In this document: positions 49,513-60,809 of the stretch, piece after piece
How positions within the stretch are numbered: the first letter of the stretch is position 1
Layout: the number at the start of each line of letters is the position of its first letter
Translations under genes and position numbers: made by a program
Notes under the pieces: model-generated
Told to the model about the DNA's origin: nothing
Databases searched by the model: none
Seen by the model: the letters and a program-made list of their open reading frames with translations, nothing else
Assembly (NCBI GenBank): GCA_021292105.1
Contig: CM037864.1
Location: forward strand, 44,733,816 to 44,797,815
DNA: 64,000 bases
Origin: Anadara kagoshimensis
Lineage: Eukaryota; Mollusca; Bivalvia; Arcoida; Arcidae
Reading direction: 5' to 3'

Positions 49513-51617
49513 GAACTTTCCTTTTCTATCAGTCATTCATACGTCTTAAAGTTTTGTCGATAAGTTGTAGGTGGGTAGAAGACAAAAAGAAAAACTAAGT
49601 TACTACTTTATTTATTTATATATAATGATATACAATAAGATACCGTCAAAAGCAATAGGATTATTACTTTACATAAGGTCCCCGTAGAGATGCCGACAAT
49701 TCTACAATTAATTCTCAATCCAACCCCCAAGATAGTAAAAAAAAACAATTAAAGTCTTCGGTCTTTTTTACTTTTATTCCATTAACGTTTGAATAAAAAT
49801 GTCGTGCATGGTGTCGCAAGTTTCCATAATAAACCGATTGTCTGTTCAAAACTTATCATAGTCTGGACATGTTAGACTTCTACGTGAAATTATACAAAAG
49901 GCTGCAGGTAAATCAAATATACCTGCCCTAAAACCAAGAATTACAAAGAGCACACGGAAACAAAAAAACAGAACTTTGTTGTTTTCTACGATTTACTCGG
50001 CTTCAATTGTGTCAAAATTCAACAATACATGCATTTAGAGTTTTGCGGTATTTAAAAACTTAAACGGAAAATTCTACATTAAATGATTTATGTTTTTATT
50101 ACTGATAAACTTATTAATCCCTTTTAATGTCACTGTAATTTTTTTTTCTTTTAACAGGAAAAAGAATGAAACGTAAATACTTTAAACAATAAATGCCATT
50201 TAAATGACGTCAAAAATTTAAATGCCGGTTGATAATCAAGCGCAAACAAACAAATTGTTAACAATCCCCTTTCGTTTTGTTTTTCAGACAGCACATTATT
50301 AACTTTATTTATTGATTACAATTTTTAGTGTTACTTAAAGTTGATTTAGGCATGTAATCTGATAGTACCAATATTTTAAATGGAATCGTCTTTGAAATAC
50401 ACTACGAAATCAAACAACAAATTTCAATTTTGTTAAAACCCTCTTACTTAGAAAAACCATTGTATTGTCTTCAGTATCAGTATTATGTGGGATAGGTAAA
50501 GAGAGATGTCTGTTAGTTGTTAAACAAGTGTTCGATGATCGATTATTTCAAAAGCTTAAAGTTGAGATTAAATGTCATGAACTACTTTAGCTCAAAACTG
50601 CATCGTCTCCATATGCTATTTTTGTTAATTTTACTATTTTAGTCACTTCGATTTTCCACCCTTTTGTATTCTGCAGTTGATTGAACTTTTTGTCAATTTG
50701 TCATTACATGCACAACAGAAAAGTCCCGATTTCGGTGTAAGAAAAATGTAAACGCATAACAAATATGAAAGACAGTGAATGACTGGGAAATAATCCATAG
50801 TGAACAATCACTAAAACGTTTCTAATTCTTAATAGATAACGCTTTTTAGAAATTTGTCAGTTACGCAATCTAGATTTAGACACTTAATATGCCAATGTCT
50901 CTAGAAATAATGACATTTAGACTTTTTCAAATATTTTTGATTAACAATGACAACAATTTATTCTCACATTGACTAAAAAATATTGCTGTCTTGTTGCGAA
51001 GATCGATATCGTATAATTAATCTTCAGAAGTTATCTATATATCTGTTAAAAACCAATTACAAGATTACCATATTGACAAAAAGGAAGCAATTTGTAGCTG
51101 CAAAAAATGTCAAAAGTCAATACAACTAACGTATTTGAGTCTTATTTACTCCTATTAGTATTGGTTTGTTCAACTGTTAGAGATATTTACCATACTCACA
51201 CTACACGTGCTTTTAATCATCTGAGTAACATTGCTGGTAACTAAATATCCATGTTAACACTAAATAGCAATATTTAGAAAGTCACGGTTGGTTAGATAAA
51301 ACATTTAATTTTAGTAAACCAAATAAACTGGAGAATGTTAACTATTCCGTAATTACGTTCTAAGAGAAAGGATCAATATAAACTAATAAAAGTGTAAGCT
51401 TATCTTAATGATATACTAGTACTCACAGATTGTCTAGCAGTTCCGAAAAATGTTATATTAATTTTATATTCAGGAACAAAATTGTTTGTTATATGTAATG
51501 TAAGTATTGTGCTCCTATAACAAAATAGGAGTATCTTGTTATAAAACCATTATAATTATTTGTGTTTTTGTAATGCTCAAATGCTCAAGATATTTCAATG
51601 TTTGTTACAAATCGAAA
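49513..51617. other. Non-coding DNA upstream of the lectin receptor
   Basis: May hold the receptor promoter and a 5' UTR exon, but I cannot place them. No other element seen. Confidence 0.45.
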
Positions 51618-51808
51618 ACAAACATACTAATCCATTTCCGAATCACAATCCAGAAGCAAAGTAAAAACTTTGGAACTGACAAGTTAGGTTAGACACGTGA
51701 ACTTCCACCAGGGAAGTGAGGCCGGGTGCTCCGGAAGAGTAAGCACCTCCTGTTTAGCTAGGTACACCCGCCACGTGTGTAATCAAAATTGTGTGAAAGG
51801 AAAGTATT
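51618..51808 (-). mobile_element. Penelope-like 3' UTR, well preserved
   Basis: Antisense UTR of about 190 bp, close to the consensus that can be read from the other copies. It ends about 120 bp upstream of the lectin receptor start. Confidence 0.75.
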
Positions 51809-51931
51809 GTACGCATTGTAAATAGCAAACGATTATGGTATCGTAATAAAATAAGGGAAAATAGGAGGTTTTAGCAAAAGTCCTTAGAACTACTTTGTAC
51901 CTTTGTATTATACGATTTTATATTTCAGATT

Positions 51932-52013
51932 ATGTGCATCAATATCATCAGTATTATATTGTTATTAAAAATAGTTCCTACAGTTCCTAACCCACCTTTA
52001 CAGTTAATAACAG
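51932..52013 (+). CDS. Receptor coding exon 1: signal peptide
   Basis: Starts MCINIISIILLL and stays hydrophobic, as a secretory signal should. It ends in phase 1 at a good donor (GTATGT). The ATG is three bases after an acceptor-like TTTCAG at 51926-51928, so the first transcribed exon may be further upstream and non-coding. A Penelope-like tail fragment at 51618-51808 lies just upstream, in or near the promoter. Confidence 0.7.
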
Positions 52014-55000
52014 GTATGTATAAAATGAGAATTACAGTAAGATATCTTTAGTATAAAGGTTTAATAGTTTAGTTTATTAACGTGTCACATATTATAAACA
52101 TTTTATATACAATTAAAATGTACAAAATTAAAAAGATTACAACGTCCAACCAAGAAAGCTAATAAACATCATGATTATAAAAAAGTGAAATGTATCAAAG
52201 CAATTACGTAATGCGTTCGAGAAATAAGTGTCATAAATACGTCAGATTAATATTCAAATGCATTCTCCGCTCTTATGGTTTTGTATCGATGCGAGTGAAA
52301 TATTTGATACTAGATTAATTAACTTGCACCAATGATTGCTGGTCTTTACCTAATTAGTGCCCGATTTCGTGCAATAATTGCACTGCACAGTACACATTCT
52401 ATTTAATAATAATAATAAATTTTCCCTTTTTAATGAATCCTTTTTTTTTCTTCTATCCGTTCTTATCGTTGATCTTATTTTCTCTTTCACTGAAAATTTG
52501 TTATCGATTTAAAACAAACCGTAAATTAATTCTTGCCTAATATCTACATATTTCATAACAATGGAAACAATCCTACGTTTCATGTTGCTTCGATGGGATA
52601 GGCAGATGTTTTTACCAATGTGGCCAAAACTTAGCTTACATACTACATATGTACTAATTTATATATTTCAGACACAGCAGATTGGTGTAGGTATAAGTTT
52701 TATGTTTCCTCGATAGGATGGGCAGAAGCCTTTAACCAATGTGAACAAAATAATCAAAGCTTGGCTAGAATTACAGGTGCAAGTGAACATAACCTAGTAG
52801 CCAGTCTTGTGGCTTCCAGTATGTCAGAAATGGCCGGAATGTATACTGTGCAGTAGGTATTCATTAGTTATAAGCTTGCTAATTTCAGAATTCAAGCGTT
52901 GTCTTTCTCTGAATTCTCTGAATTCAAGCTATATTTTGCTGTACCAAACAACACCAAGAGCACATACTCGGATAACTTCTCATTCATTCCTATTCACTGT
53001 TTGTGCTGTTTAAGCTTACTTCAGCTTGAAATTATGGTATATCGGTGTTTAGATATATTGCTTAAAACCAGACCATACAATAGACTAGCTTTTTTTATAC
53101 AATTCTTCATTGTGAGTTTTCTCTGATAATTATTGGCTGTGTTGGATATCGCAGATAAGGACTTTATTAGAGGCTACCGGTAGTTATGGTTGTCCGTCCC
53201 GTCCTGCAATTACACACTTATAGGAAGAATATATTCAATAGCTCTTTGCATAATAATAGGTCAAAGAACAATACGAGTAATATCAAATATACCATAACTC
53301 TCCATTCTTTATATGTGAAAGGTGTAATACAATTTAAAGAAATAGGTGACAGTTTAACCGTCAGTGCCAATACAATGTTGAACACATCACGGATACTGCT
53401 GTACAAAAACTTTGATTTTGTTTCTAGGGATACGTTTTGGATTGGTTTACATGCAGCCGGTTCTGCGTCTAATTCTCTGTACCGTTGGGATAACTGTGAG
53501 ACGTATTCTGTAGATTCAAGTCAGTGGGATGATACGGGTGGAGGCAGTGGAAACTGCGTGGTGTATAACACAACCTCTCAGAAATACCAGGCGGCTCCGT
53601 GTGGTGGCAGTAAACAATTTCTATGTGAAAATACTGACACAGGTAAAATATACGAGCTGTAAGTTACGTTTTCACGAGATTCTTTTAATTGCCAAAAGCA
53701 AGTAAGAAATAAATTATTGGTTAGTGTAGGTAAGACATCACCATTGTATCTTACATCAGATCAAAAATCTTTATAACAAAGCTTAGTTTGGCGGTCTAAA
53801 GCGCAAGCATGTGGATGACACCTCCTGTCACGCCTACGTTCGATGTCGCACAAATCATATTTTACTTGGAACATTGTTCAGAACGAACTTCTGAAAAATA
53901 ACCTAAGGTTTTGCAAAATCAAAATTGTGTGACACTCCAAGTGAGGGGGTTAACAATGTTTTTTTAAACAAATCCTTATCCCAAATCGACAGAAACAATG
54001 CTGCATTTTAACAAAACCTCATATTTTGTTGACCTTGGTGACCACATGAGGTTTCAAAACCAAATTTTATCTATATACAAAACAGAAATTAACCACACAT
54101 ATTTTCATTAAGGTAATGCGCGTGTAAGCGTATATATATCTGAATATTTGATTTAGGTCAATAAACTTGGTACAGGCCAGGTTAGTCGGGTTACAAACTA
54201 ATCTAAATATTTGTCATTATTCCAAGCGTTGGACCAAAAGTTAATTCTAAGGATCCCAGTTAATCGTGTGATTTGTGTTTCATATTCTGTGCGTTTTGAT
54301 ACAGCGTTCATTGTGTAAATGGCAAGTGTTCTTGCTTCAACTTTATATATTCATATTATGTTTGGCTTACTGTTATAGCTACAGATTTTGTCATACAGTC
54401 TTGATATGCCATTTTGAATGGTTGAAAGCCAACGGATCAAAAACCTGTTGGTTGCTTTTGTAAGTTAAATGTAACTTCATGTAATCGGTTTCATCTATTG
54501 TTCATCTTTAATGTTTAGAGACAGTTGTTTTCATAAATAATTTTTATACCTTTTAAATTTTTGAAACCTAACAATCATATTCTGTTTTTGAAACAAAAAG
54601 CGCATCTAGAAATATTTTTAGTTTTATCTTTACTTTTTCCGTTATTCTTCTACATAGAGAAAATTTTACATTTTTCACTAAAATTAAGCTGTAGTATGCT
54701 CCTTAAGTTACCCTATATGCATACATTAAAAGGTTTAACTAAGGTCAACAATTACAATGTAAATTACTTATATATCACAATTATTATTGGCATCAGTTTT
54801 GACAAAATCATGGAGAAGAAATATTTCAGATGAGTGAAGTATGTAGTTTTGAAGTGTTTTTTATTTGTAAAAAAGCATTAGGATCACATTATTTGAAAGT
54901 GGGCAAACTGATTAAGTTTATGACACAGGCGTGATTCAGGCGTGATTATCAATGGTTTAGAACATGGGGTCCATAACGGGTGTTTTAGTTCTTCTGCTAA

Positions 55001-56672
55001 TCGAGATATTTGTAAATTTGCTGATTTTTTCTCTATATACAGAAATAAATGTAATGATATAAATTTTTCGTGTATTTTTCCTTGTTAGTATTTTTGTTTT
55101 CAAACACGTATATTGTGGTTATTTTATGAGACACCAAATGGTAATACAGCAATTTTAATTAAGGTCTGTCTCTAAGTATAAAAGACGCACAATAGTAACT
55201 TTATGTGTTAATTTGACTTCTTTAGTAACAATATATGTAAATGCTTGCCTTTTGTTTCTAGGTTTGGCGTCCTGTTACACATATGTCAGTTCAGTATTAC
55301 CGAGCTACTTTGCACAGTTAACAATCAATACACCATTTACCAACTGTTATCAATCATGTTCTAGTAAGTGTATAGCCGTACAATGGAAAGATAACTCAGA
55401 TTGTGTACAGATGGAACGAACAAACGCTGGAGGAACACTCGGTAGAACCGGAATGTACACAAAAGGTAATAAAGCGTGAATCAAACCATTATAATCACAG
55501 GAAGGGTAAGAAAGGAGCAGCGCTATCTAGACTATCCTGCTTCATCCCTAACACACTGGCAAACAAGCTTATTGTGTTTTCGAGCCGAACCAGACATATT
55601 TTAGCCGTGCTTACTGCCAAACATACTCATGATGTTTGCAAGCTGGACCAGATTTACTGTTACATCCTTTAATCTGAATAGTTTTAAGTTTGACCAATAA
55701 GTTCCCAATGTCCCAAACATCCACCTTTAGTCCAGTTACATTCTGTTTGTCTACACTTGCTTCCTTTTCACTTAAATCTACGACTCTGTTTTTTTTTTCC
55801 TTTCTCGCTCCCTTGTACTTACGCCCTTGCCTTCATGAAATTGTGAAATAAGTAACTTATTTAATAAGCTAAACATATATCGATGTCATAACTTATAAAA
55901 CTCCTTACATTAATTGGGTATTATTTTAATAAAATACTCGAATCAACTTATGTATGTGTGGTATACATGATTACTTACTGGTTTAACTTTCTTTGTAGGT
56001 GTTATTGATTTCCAGGATTTAGCTACGGTGTCCGTTAATTTTTCACCTGGGGACATCTGTTCTGCGACACTGGTTGAAACCACGATTTCACCAACATCTA
56101 CGATAGAAGTAATGTCCACAGCATACATGGAGGAACCTTCGTACACAACGGAGACTATGTTTGACGAGACGACTTTTACGTGGACACCGTCATTGCCCTA
56201 CTCCAGTAATGTCATTAATACGTCACCGACTGAACTACAATATCCATCAGTTACAGTGATAGACATGACAGCATCAACAGCAGTGCTATCATCGTCGTCA
56301 TCGATACCAATAACTACAGCACTGACAACAACGACAACGACGTCGTCGCCGATATGTTATTGCCCATGTGAGACAGCTGTGTCTAACATTACTCTTACAC
56401 AAGAACAGCTCTTACAAGTTATAGAAGAATTAAAATCAGCGTTATCTGTCGATAAAAAAGAACTCTCCTCATACAAAAGGAAACTAACTAGTGCTTCAGA
56501 TGAACGAACTTCCGCTAAAAGTATCGGTTACGTTGGGGCAGCTATTCTTATATGTGTCTTCGGAACTTTGGTCATATTCGATGCCCCTCGGATTTTGGTT
56601 GATACAAAAAGGTTTTTCAGAAGTTTTTGTTCGTGTATTCATAAAAAATATCCTATTCAGCCCAACCGTTGA
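51932..56672 (+). CDS. C-type lectin-like, PAN-like, single-pass membrane receptor (5 coding exons)
   Basis: Exons 51932-52013, 52672-52852, 53428-53642, 55262-55465 and 55999-56672 join with matching phases (1, 2, 1, 1) and GT/AG borders to give 451 residues. Residues 1 to about 22 are a hydrophobic signal peptide. Residues 28-159 are a C-type lectin-like domain with the WIGL motif (92-95), an internal Trp at 108 and likely disulfides C51-C154 and C131-C146. The usual EPN/QPD and WND calcium and sugar motifs are not visible, so classical sugar binding is doubtful. Residues 160-228 hold five cysteines (164, 188, 192, 196, 207) in a PAN/apple-like pattern. Residues 249-345 are Ser/Thr-rich, a likely O-glycosylated stalk. 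CYCPC lies at 347-351, followed by a charged helix. A transmembrane segment is at about 403-422, then a basic, Cys-containing tail. It probably sits at the cell surface and binds ligand outside. From memory, similar tails recur in molluscan membrane proteins. Ligand and signalling are unknown. A 5' UTR exon may lie upstream, because an acceptor-like site ends at 51928. Confidence 0.82.
52575..52645 (+). pseudogene. Degenerate duplicate of the lectin exon 2 start
   Basis: This intronic stretch matches the first ~70 bases of exon 2 closely (shared blocks TTTCATGTT, GGCAGA, ACCAATGTG, CTTAGCT). It reads as a decayed tandem copy lying just upstream of the true exon. It lacks the acceptor and has indels, so it is unlikely to be used. 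Confidence 0.55.
52672..52852 (+). CDS. Receptor exon 2: N-terminal half of lectin-like domain
   Basis: Acceptor ATATTTCAG at 52663-52671. Encodes the first half of the domain, including WC near the start, the GWAEAF stretch of helix 1 and C51. The donor is CA|GTAGGT, one base before an in-frame TAG; splicing here leaves phase 2, which exon 3 completes exactly to Gln. Confidence 0.78.
53428..53642 (+). CDS. Receptor exon 3: C-terminal half of lectin-like domain
   Basis: Acceptor TTTGTTTCTAG at 53417-53427. Encodes DTFWIGL through FLCEN, with the three last conserved cysteines (131, 146, 154). The loop where an EPN or QPD tripeptide would lie is Gly-rich (residues 124-130). Donor G|GTAAAA. 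The open frame extends upstream to 53186, but that part is intron. Confidence 0.82.
55262..55465 (+). CDS. Receptor exon 4: Cys-rich PAN/apple-like module
   Basis: Acceptor TTTGTTTCTAG, donor G|GTAATA, phases 1 and 1, so the module is a shuffling-competent cassette. It encodes CYQSCSSKCIAVQW with two further cysteines. The pattern suggests a PAN/apple fold, but the domain is shorter than usual (about 68 residues) and the assignment is tentative. Confidence 0.72.
55999..56672 (+). CDS. Receptor exon 5: Ser/Thr-rich stalk, transmembrane helix, cytoplasmic tail
   Basis: Acceptor CTTTGTAG at 55991-55998, phase 1. Encodes about 97 residues rich in Ser, Thr and Pro, a CYCPC cluster, a Gln/Glu/Lys-rich helix, a 20-residue hydrophobic span beginning IGYVGAA and about 29 tail residues, ending in TGA. 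Possible polyadenylation signals (AATAAA) are only seen from about 57505, beyond a GT repeat. Confidence 0.8.
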
Positions 56673-56726
56673 AACGAGGTTTTGTACGTAACAATTTTCA
56701 AGTTTCTATTTGGTGTATATTCGGTG

Positions 56727-56751
56727 TGTGTGTGTGTGTGTGTGTGTGTGT
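56727..56751. repeat. (GT)n microsatellite
   Basis: About 12 dinucleotides, probably in the receptor 3' UTR or just beyond. Confidence 0.93.
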
Positions 56752-58476
56752 TCTGATGAAGAGAAAGAATTGTTTGGTGCATGGCAGACTTTTGCGACTG
56801 TGTATATGGCAAGGTCGAGTCTTATGGCGGTCAAGTCAAAGTGGTTGAGTGCAGTATTCATTCCATATTATCTAGGTAGAATAATCATAATGCTATACAA
56901 TTAGCAATGCACTGTGAACGTGACTTAAAATTACATGTAACTTCTACATGGCCACTTACAAAGACGTATTCAAATGTGCATATAAATGCCATCTGAGCAT
57001 AAACGTTAATATTCATGTAACCTTTGAATAACCTTGATCGACAAATTATCCTGAAAGTATCGTATATATTGAAATTTATTTGTTATGTTGAGAAGTATTT
57101 GACATGTTGAGATGTGTTTGTTATTTGACTGTTTTATATGTTGATATGAAATTGATGTGTTGAGATACACATTTGTTTGATATGTTGAGATGAATTTGAT
57201 GAGTTGAGATGTACATGTATTTGATATGTTGAGTTGTATGTGTTTTTACGGATGTATTTGTTATGTTGAGATGTAATATGTTATGTTGAGATGTATCTAA
57301 TATGTTGAGGTTTATTTGCGGATGAATATTTTACTAAAGTAAAATCATTTGATATCATGATTAAAAAAAAGTTACCATTTGCTGGCACGGTGATATTTCG
57401 TCACATATACATTCAGACTTGTTCTAATGGTGGCCTTTATTTACAAGTCCAAACAATTAACTGTGTAGTTTTTCTTGGAATCAGCAATATTTTACACATT
57501 GCTGTAAATAAAAGGGCACGTGTAATTAAATAAAATGGATTTGATGTGGCATTCATTTGCAAATAACATTATAAACAAAGGGAAATTAAAATAGCAGTAC
57601 ACGGAAGATGGGTAGCATGTATATGTCTTTGATCGCTGTAAAATCGCTACACGTACATCTTTTATTTTTGTGATTTTATGATAATAATTATATCAAAAAA
57701 GATATTCACAGTCACAATTTCAGTCACGTTTTCGGATTCTCGGGCCTCGTGATGCTGGCATTGGATCAAAACGTTAAACACATTGGGTTTTTTTTTTCAT
57801 TCCCAATATGAAAATTGATTGTATGATTTTTAAGTTTAAATTTTACATTCACGAATGCATGTCGAGGGTTGGAGCGTGAATATAAGATCTGTATGTTCTA
57901 AAACTGATACTTGCGTATCCTGTCATTTGTATGTTACCATCATGCCTTCATCAAACTAACTTTCAATAATCGAGAGTAGTCACCTTAAATATTCATATTG
58001 TAAACACATCCGATGCGAAAATTATTTGAAAGCTCGCGAAAGTTTTATGCATTTTCTCGCTTATAATAATTTAATTCATAAAAAAACATCGTAAGTTGCA
58101 TCATTTCATACTAAGTTAACGGAGAGCCTTGATTTTTAAGCACATTACATGGTACACAGTCTCATTACACATAAGGAATTTTGCGAAACCTTTATAGGCA
58201 CCGGTCACTAAAATCCACGATTTCCATTCATCGCTTGCATTTCGTAAATGCACAAATTCAATGCGTCACTCACATTGTATGATTTATTTCATTCGTAAAC
58301 AATACAAAGCTCCATCGTCGCATTATAATCCGTTTGTGCATTATTCATTACAAACGTTGAAAAACCAAGAGATTCGCGGTGCTTGTACAACGTACACTAC
58401 AAGATCCATTTTACAAAAATATATGAACTCCGGATTTGCTTATATCGGGTCGATATGAAAATATACCGGGAATCGC

Positions 58477-58480
<4 letters not shown>
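56752..58480. other. Receptor downstream region, no further gene
   Basis: AATAAA-type signals near 57506 and 57526 follow the minisatellite. Sequence to the poly-T at 58481 shows no gene. Confidence 0.45.
57075..57320. repeat. Degenerate ~20-25-bp minisatellite
   Basis: TTTGATATGTTGAGATG and variants repeat about ten times with irregular spacing, downstream of the lectin receptor stop. Confidence 0.65.

Positions 58481-58519
<39 letters not shown>
58481..58519. repeat. Poly-T run of ~39
   Basis: Uninterrupted T; may mark the tail of an antisense retroposed copy. Confidence 0.93.
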
Positions 58520-58520
<1 letters not shown>

Positions 58521-58714
58521 ATGCATTTGTCACATTACATTGTTATTCAGTTTTTAGATAAAAATACGAAAATGAGTTTAAACATTGTTATACAGTTCAT
58601 GATCATAATACATCTGTGATACTAGTTATTACTATAGTTATAGCATTATTAAACATTGTTTTAACAACAACAATGAGTATTGTAGTTCATTACCATTCAT
58701 TCGTGTGAAATAAA

Positions 58715-58925
58715 CCACTGCGGTAGATCAGTTGGTAGAGTGCTCGCTCCGTAAGTGGCCCGGAGATCGTGGGTTCGAACACCAACCAGGTCTGACCAAA
58801 GGCATGAAAGTGGAAAGTGGGTAGTGACTGTTCTTTCGCCAAGCACTCGGCATTACGAAAATGAAAGTCATGGTTCTTAAAACTTAAAATAAACGAGGTC
58901 CCATGTCCTAGCACGATAAAGAACA
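58715..58925 (+). repeat. tRNA-derived SINE, well preserved
   Basis: 58727-58785 has A box GTAGATCAGTTGGTAGAG and B box GGGTTCGAACACC. The body ends in GTCCCATGTCCTAGCACGAT followed by AAAGAAC. It resembles the V-SINE type reported from bivalves, an assignment made from memory. Confidence 0.65.
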
Positions 58926-59035
58926 CTGTTTTATAATGTCATCAGAGCAACACACATGCAAATTTTCTGCACCTTCACTTATAGTTGGCGACGTCTCGAT
59001 ATAAGTGAATACATACATACATATATATATATATA

Positions 59036-59105
59036 TCCAGCAGGAATTGAGCACTATGTTGTTATTCCACACGAATTGAGTAATGGTGTTTAACGTCCAA
59101 GTCAA

Positions 59106-59195
<90 letters not shown>

Positions 59196-59260
59196 GACTT
59201 GGACGTTAAACGCCATTACTCAACTCGTGTGGAATAACAAAGTGCTCAATTCCTGCTGGA
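59036..59260. repeat. Palindrome around a TA/poly-T core
   Basis: Arms 59036-59105 and 59195-59260 (CCAGCAGGAATTGAGCAC... and complement) are almost identical. The core is a ~60-bp TA run and a ~29-bp T run. It may be two copies of one element tail head to head. Confidence 0.75.
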
Positions 59261-60730
59261 AAACATGTTCATGAAATAAAAGAACATTACAACTCATACT
59301 CCTCATATAATGCTTGATGTAACAGACTTCATAGCATCAGGATTTGTCAGCAACTCTTTTTATAGGTCTAACTTTGCTGATAGTTGATGGCGCACCAATA
59401 GAAGTGAAATAATCGTGTCGCATCTAATCATACCGTGTAACACTTTGCATTGCTCGGTAAGCCTTACTAAGAACATGTCCAATTATCTCAGTTAAGATTC
59501 TGTACACACAAATCCAAATATCACGTCAGATTTCTTTTCAAATCACAGTCGGTTACTCAGAAGGTTTTTGACTCTCCGCAACCAAGTGTTCTAGTTTTGT
59601 GAACAAACATTAAAGACCTTGTCGTAAGGATGATTCCTTTCAAATTCCAGTTATATAAACCATAGGTTTTAGAGAAAGGGTTGTTTACATGAACCTTTAC
59701 GCATTTTATATTTACATACGACTAAAGCCAATTTCATAAATAATGACATAAAGCCATGACCAGGCATCCTGCCAGCTTACTTCAACTAACACCATCCATA
59801 ATGAACCACGGCAGTACAAAACCAAAACATTCATTCCAAACCCGTGGATTAATACCAGAAACATTAGAAATACCATGATCAGTCAGAAACACAAATCCAA
59901 ACTAGGCAAGAAAGACAAGAGTTGTCAGAACATTAGCTTGCAGCCCAATATACAATTAGTTCAAGATGATGGTATCCTAGAAGTCTGGCGTTCTGATTGG
60001 CTAAATCAATCTTCTTTCGATTGTTTGAATCTTTTACCCCCTATGCACTTTCACTTTTAGCCAATCAGAACGTTTACCGAAATTCGGTACAGGATGACTG
60101 TGGCAATGTCAGAATGTGCAATGGTCAAATAAAGTTTAGGCCCCGTAATTATAACACGGTTTAGAGACGACAATGACAGACATTTTATACGTCATTCTTT
60201 TGCGGAATGCATGTGAAAAGAATGGTATACGTTGCGTTTTGAATTCCCCAGCATTAAGTCAAAAAAAAATCGAGGGGGTCAACGTTTTGGATGGTGTGAA
60301 GATGGATACCTTGTGTTATGTTTAAGTGTTATTGACAAGTGTCTGTGCGTCAAAACGGGAAAAATTCATCATTACAATGGATGAGAAGGAAGAACACTGA
60401 AAAATTTTGTTTTATTACCTACAGGTCTTTTTTATTATGTTTTTATAATGCAAGAAATTTTGTTTTGGCTATTAATCATGACATTTGTTTAGTACTCTTT
60501 CCCGGTCAGGTCATTTTCCGTTTTCTATTTTCTCTTTATTATTTTTTGTATTTTCGATATGTCTCGTATCAGTCCTATATTGTTTATGATAATATCCGAG
60601 GTATCGCAAACAGAATACTTAACTCCCTTGATTCAACCTTTTTCACGAAAGTGTTGTGAATGAAACAGACTGGGTTATTCGGGTTAAGAGTACCTTACTT
60701 ATTTCACAATATTTTGGCTTTTAGTCTCTA
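59261..60730. other. Intergenic region and TMEM183 upstream
   Basis: Contains the CCAAT foldback. No TATA box is obvious near 60700, which would suit a housekeeping promoter. A 106-codon frame at 60339-60659 is hydrophobic but without motifs or splice support. Confidence 0.45.
59987..60076. repeat. Small foldback with CCAAT-box arms
   Basis: GCGTTCTGATTGGCTAAA and TTTAGCCAATCAGAACG about 50 bp apart. Each arm holds an NF-Y-type CCAAT site. It is 655 bp upstream of the TMEM183 ATG, so a promoter role is possible but unproven. Confidence 0.5.
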
Positions 60731-60809
60731 ATGTCTACATTTTCTGCCAGTCGTCCACACCGCAAACACAGAAGTAAACACTTAAATGCCGGATTTGTTG
60801 CACATAATG
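60731..60809 (+). CDS. TMEM183: TMEM183 exon 1
   Basis: Begins MSTFSASRPHRKHRSK, a basic leader like that of vertebrate TMEM183, and ends at donor G|GTATGT. The ATG was chosen because the frame joins exon 2 without a shift and no earlier in-frame ATG is evident in the short upstream leader. Confidence 0.75.

Noticed and set aside
53186-53427. Upstream part of the 158-codon frame as lectin coding sequence
   Set aside because: The lectin homology begins exactly after the TTTCTAG acceptor at 53427; the sequence before it is intron.
58908-59274. Lys- and Ile/Tyr-rich open frames
   Set aside because: Generated by the TA and poly-T runs in the palindrome.
60339-60659. 106-codon hydrophobic frame upstream of TMEM183
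   Set aside because: No motif, no splice or promoter support, biased by T-rich sequence.
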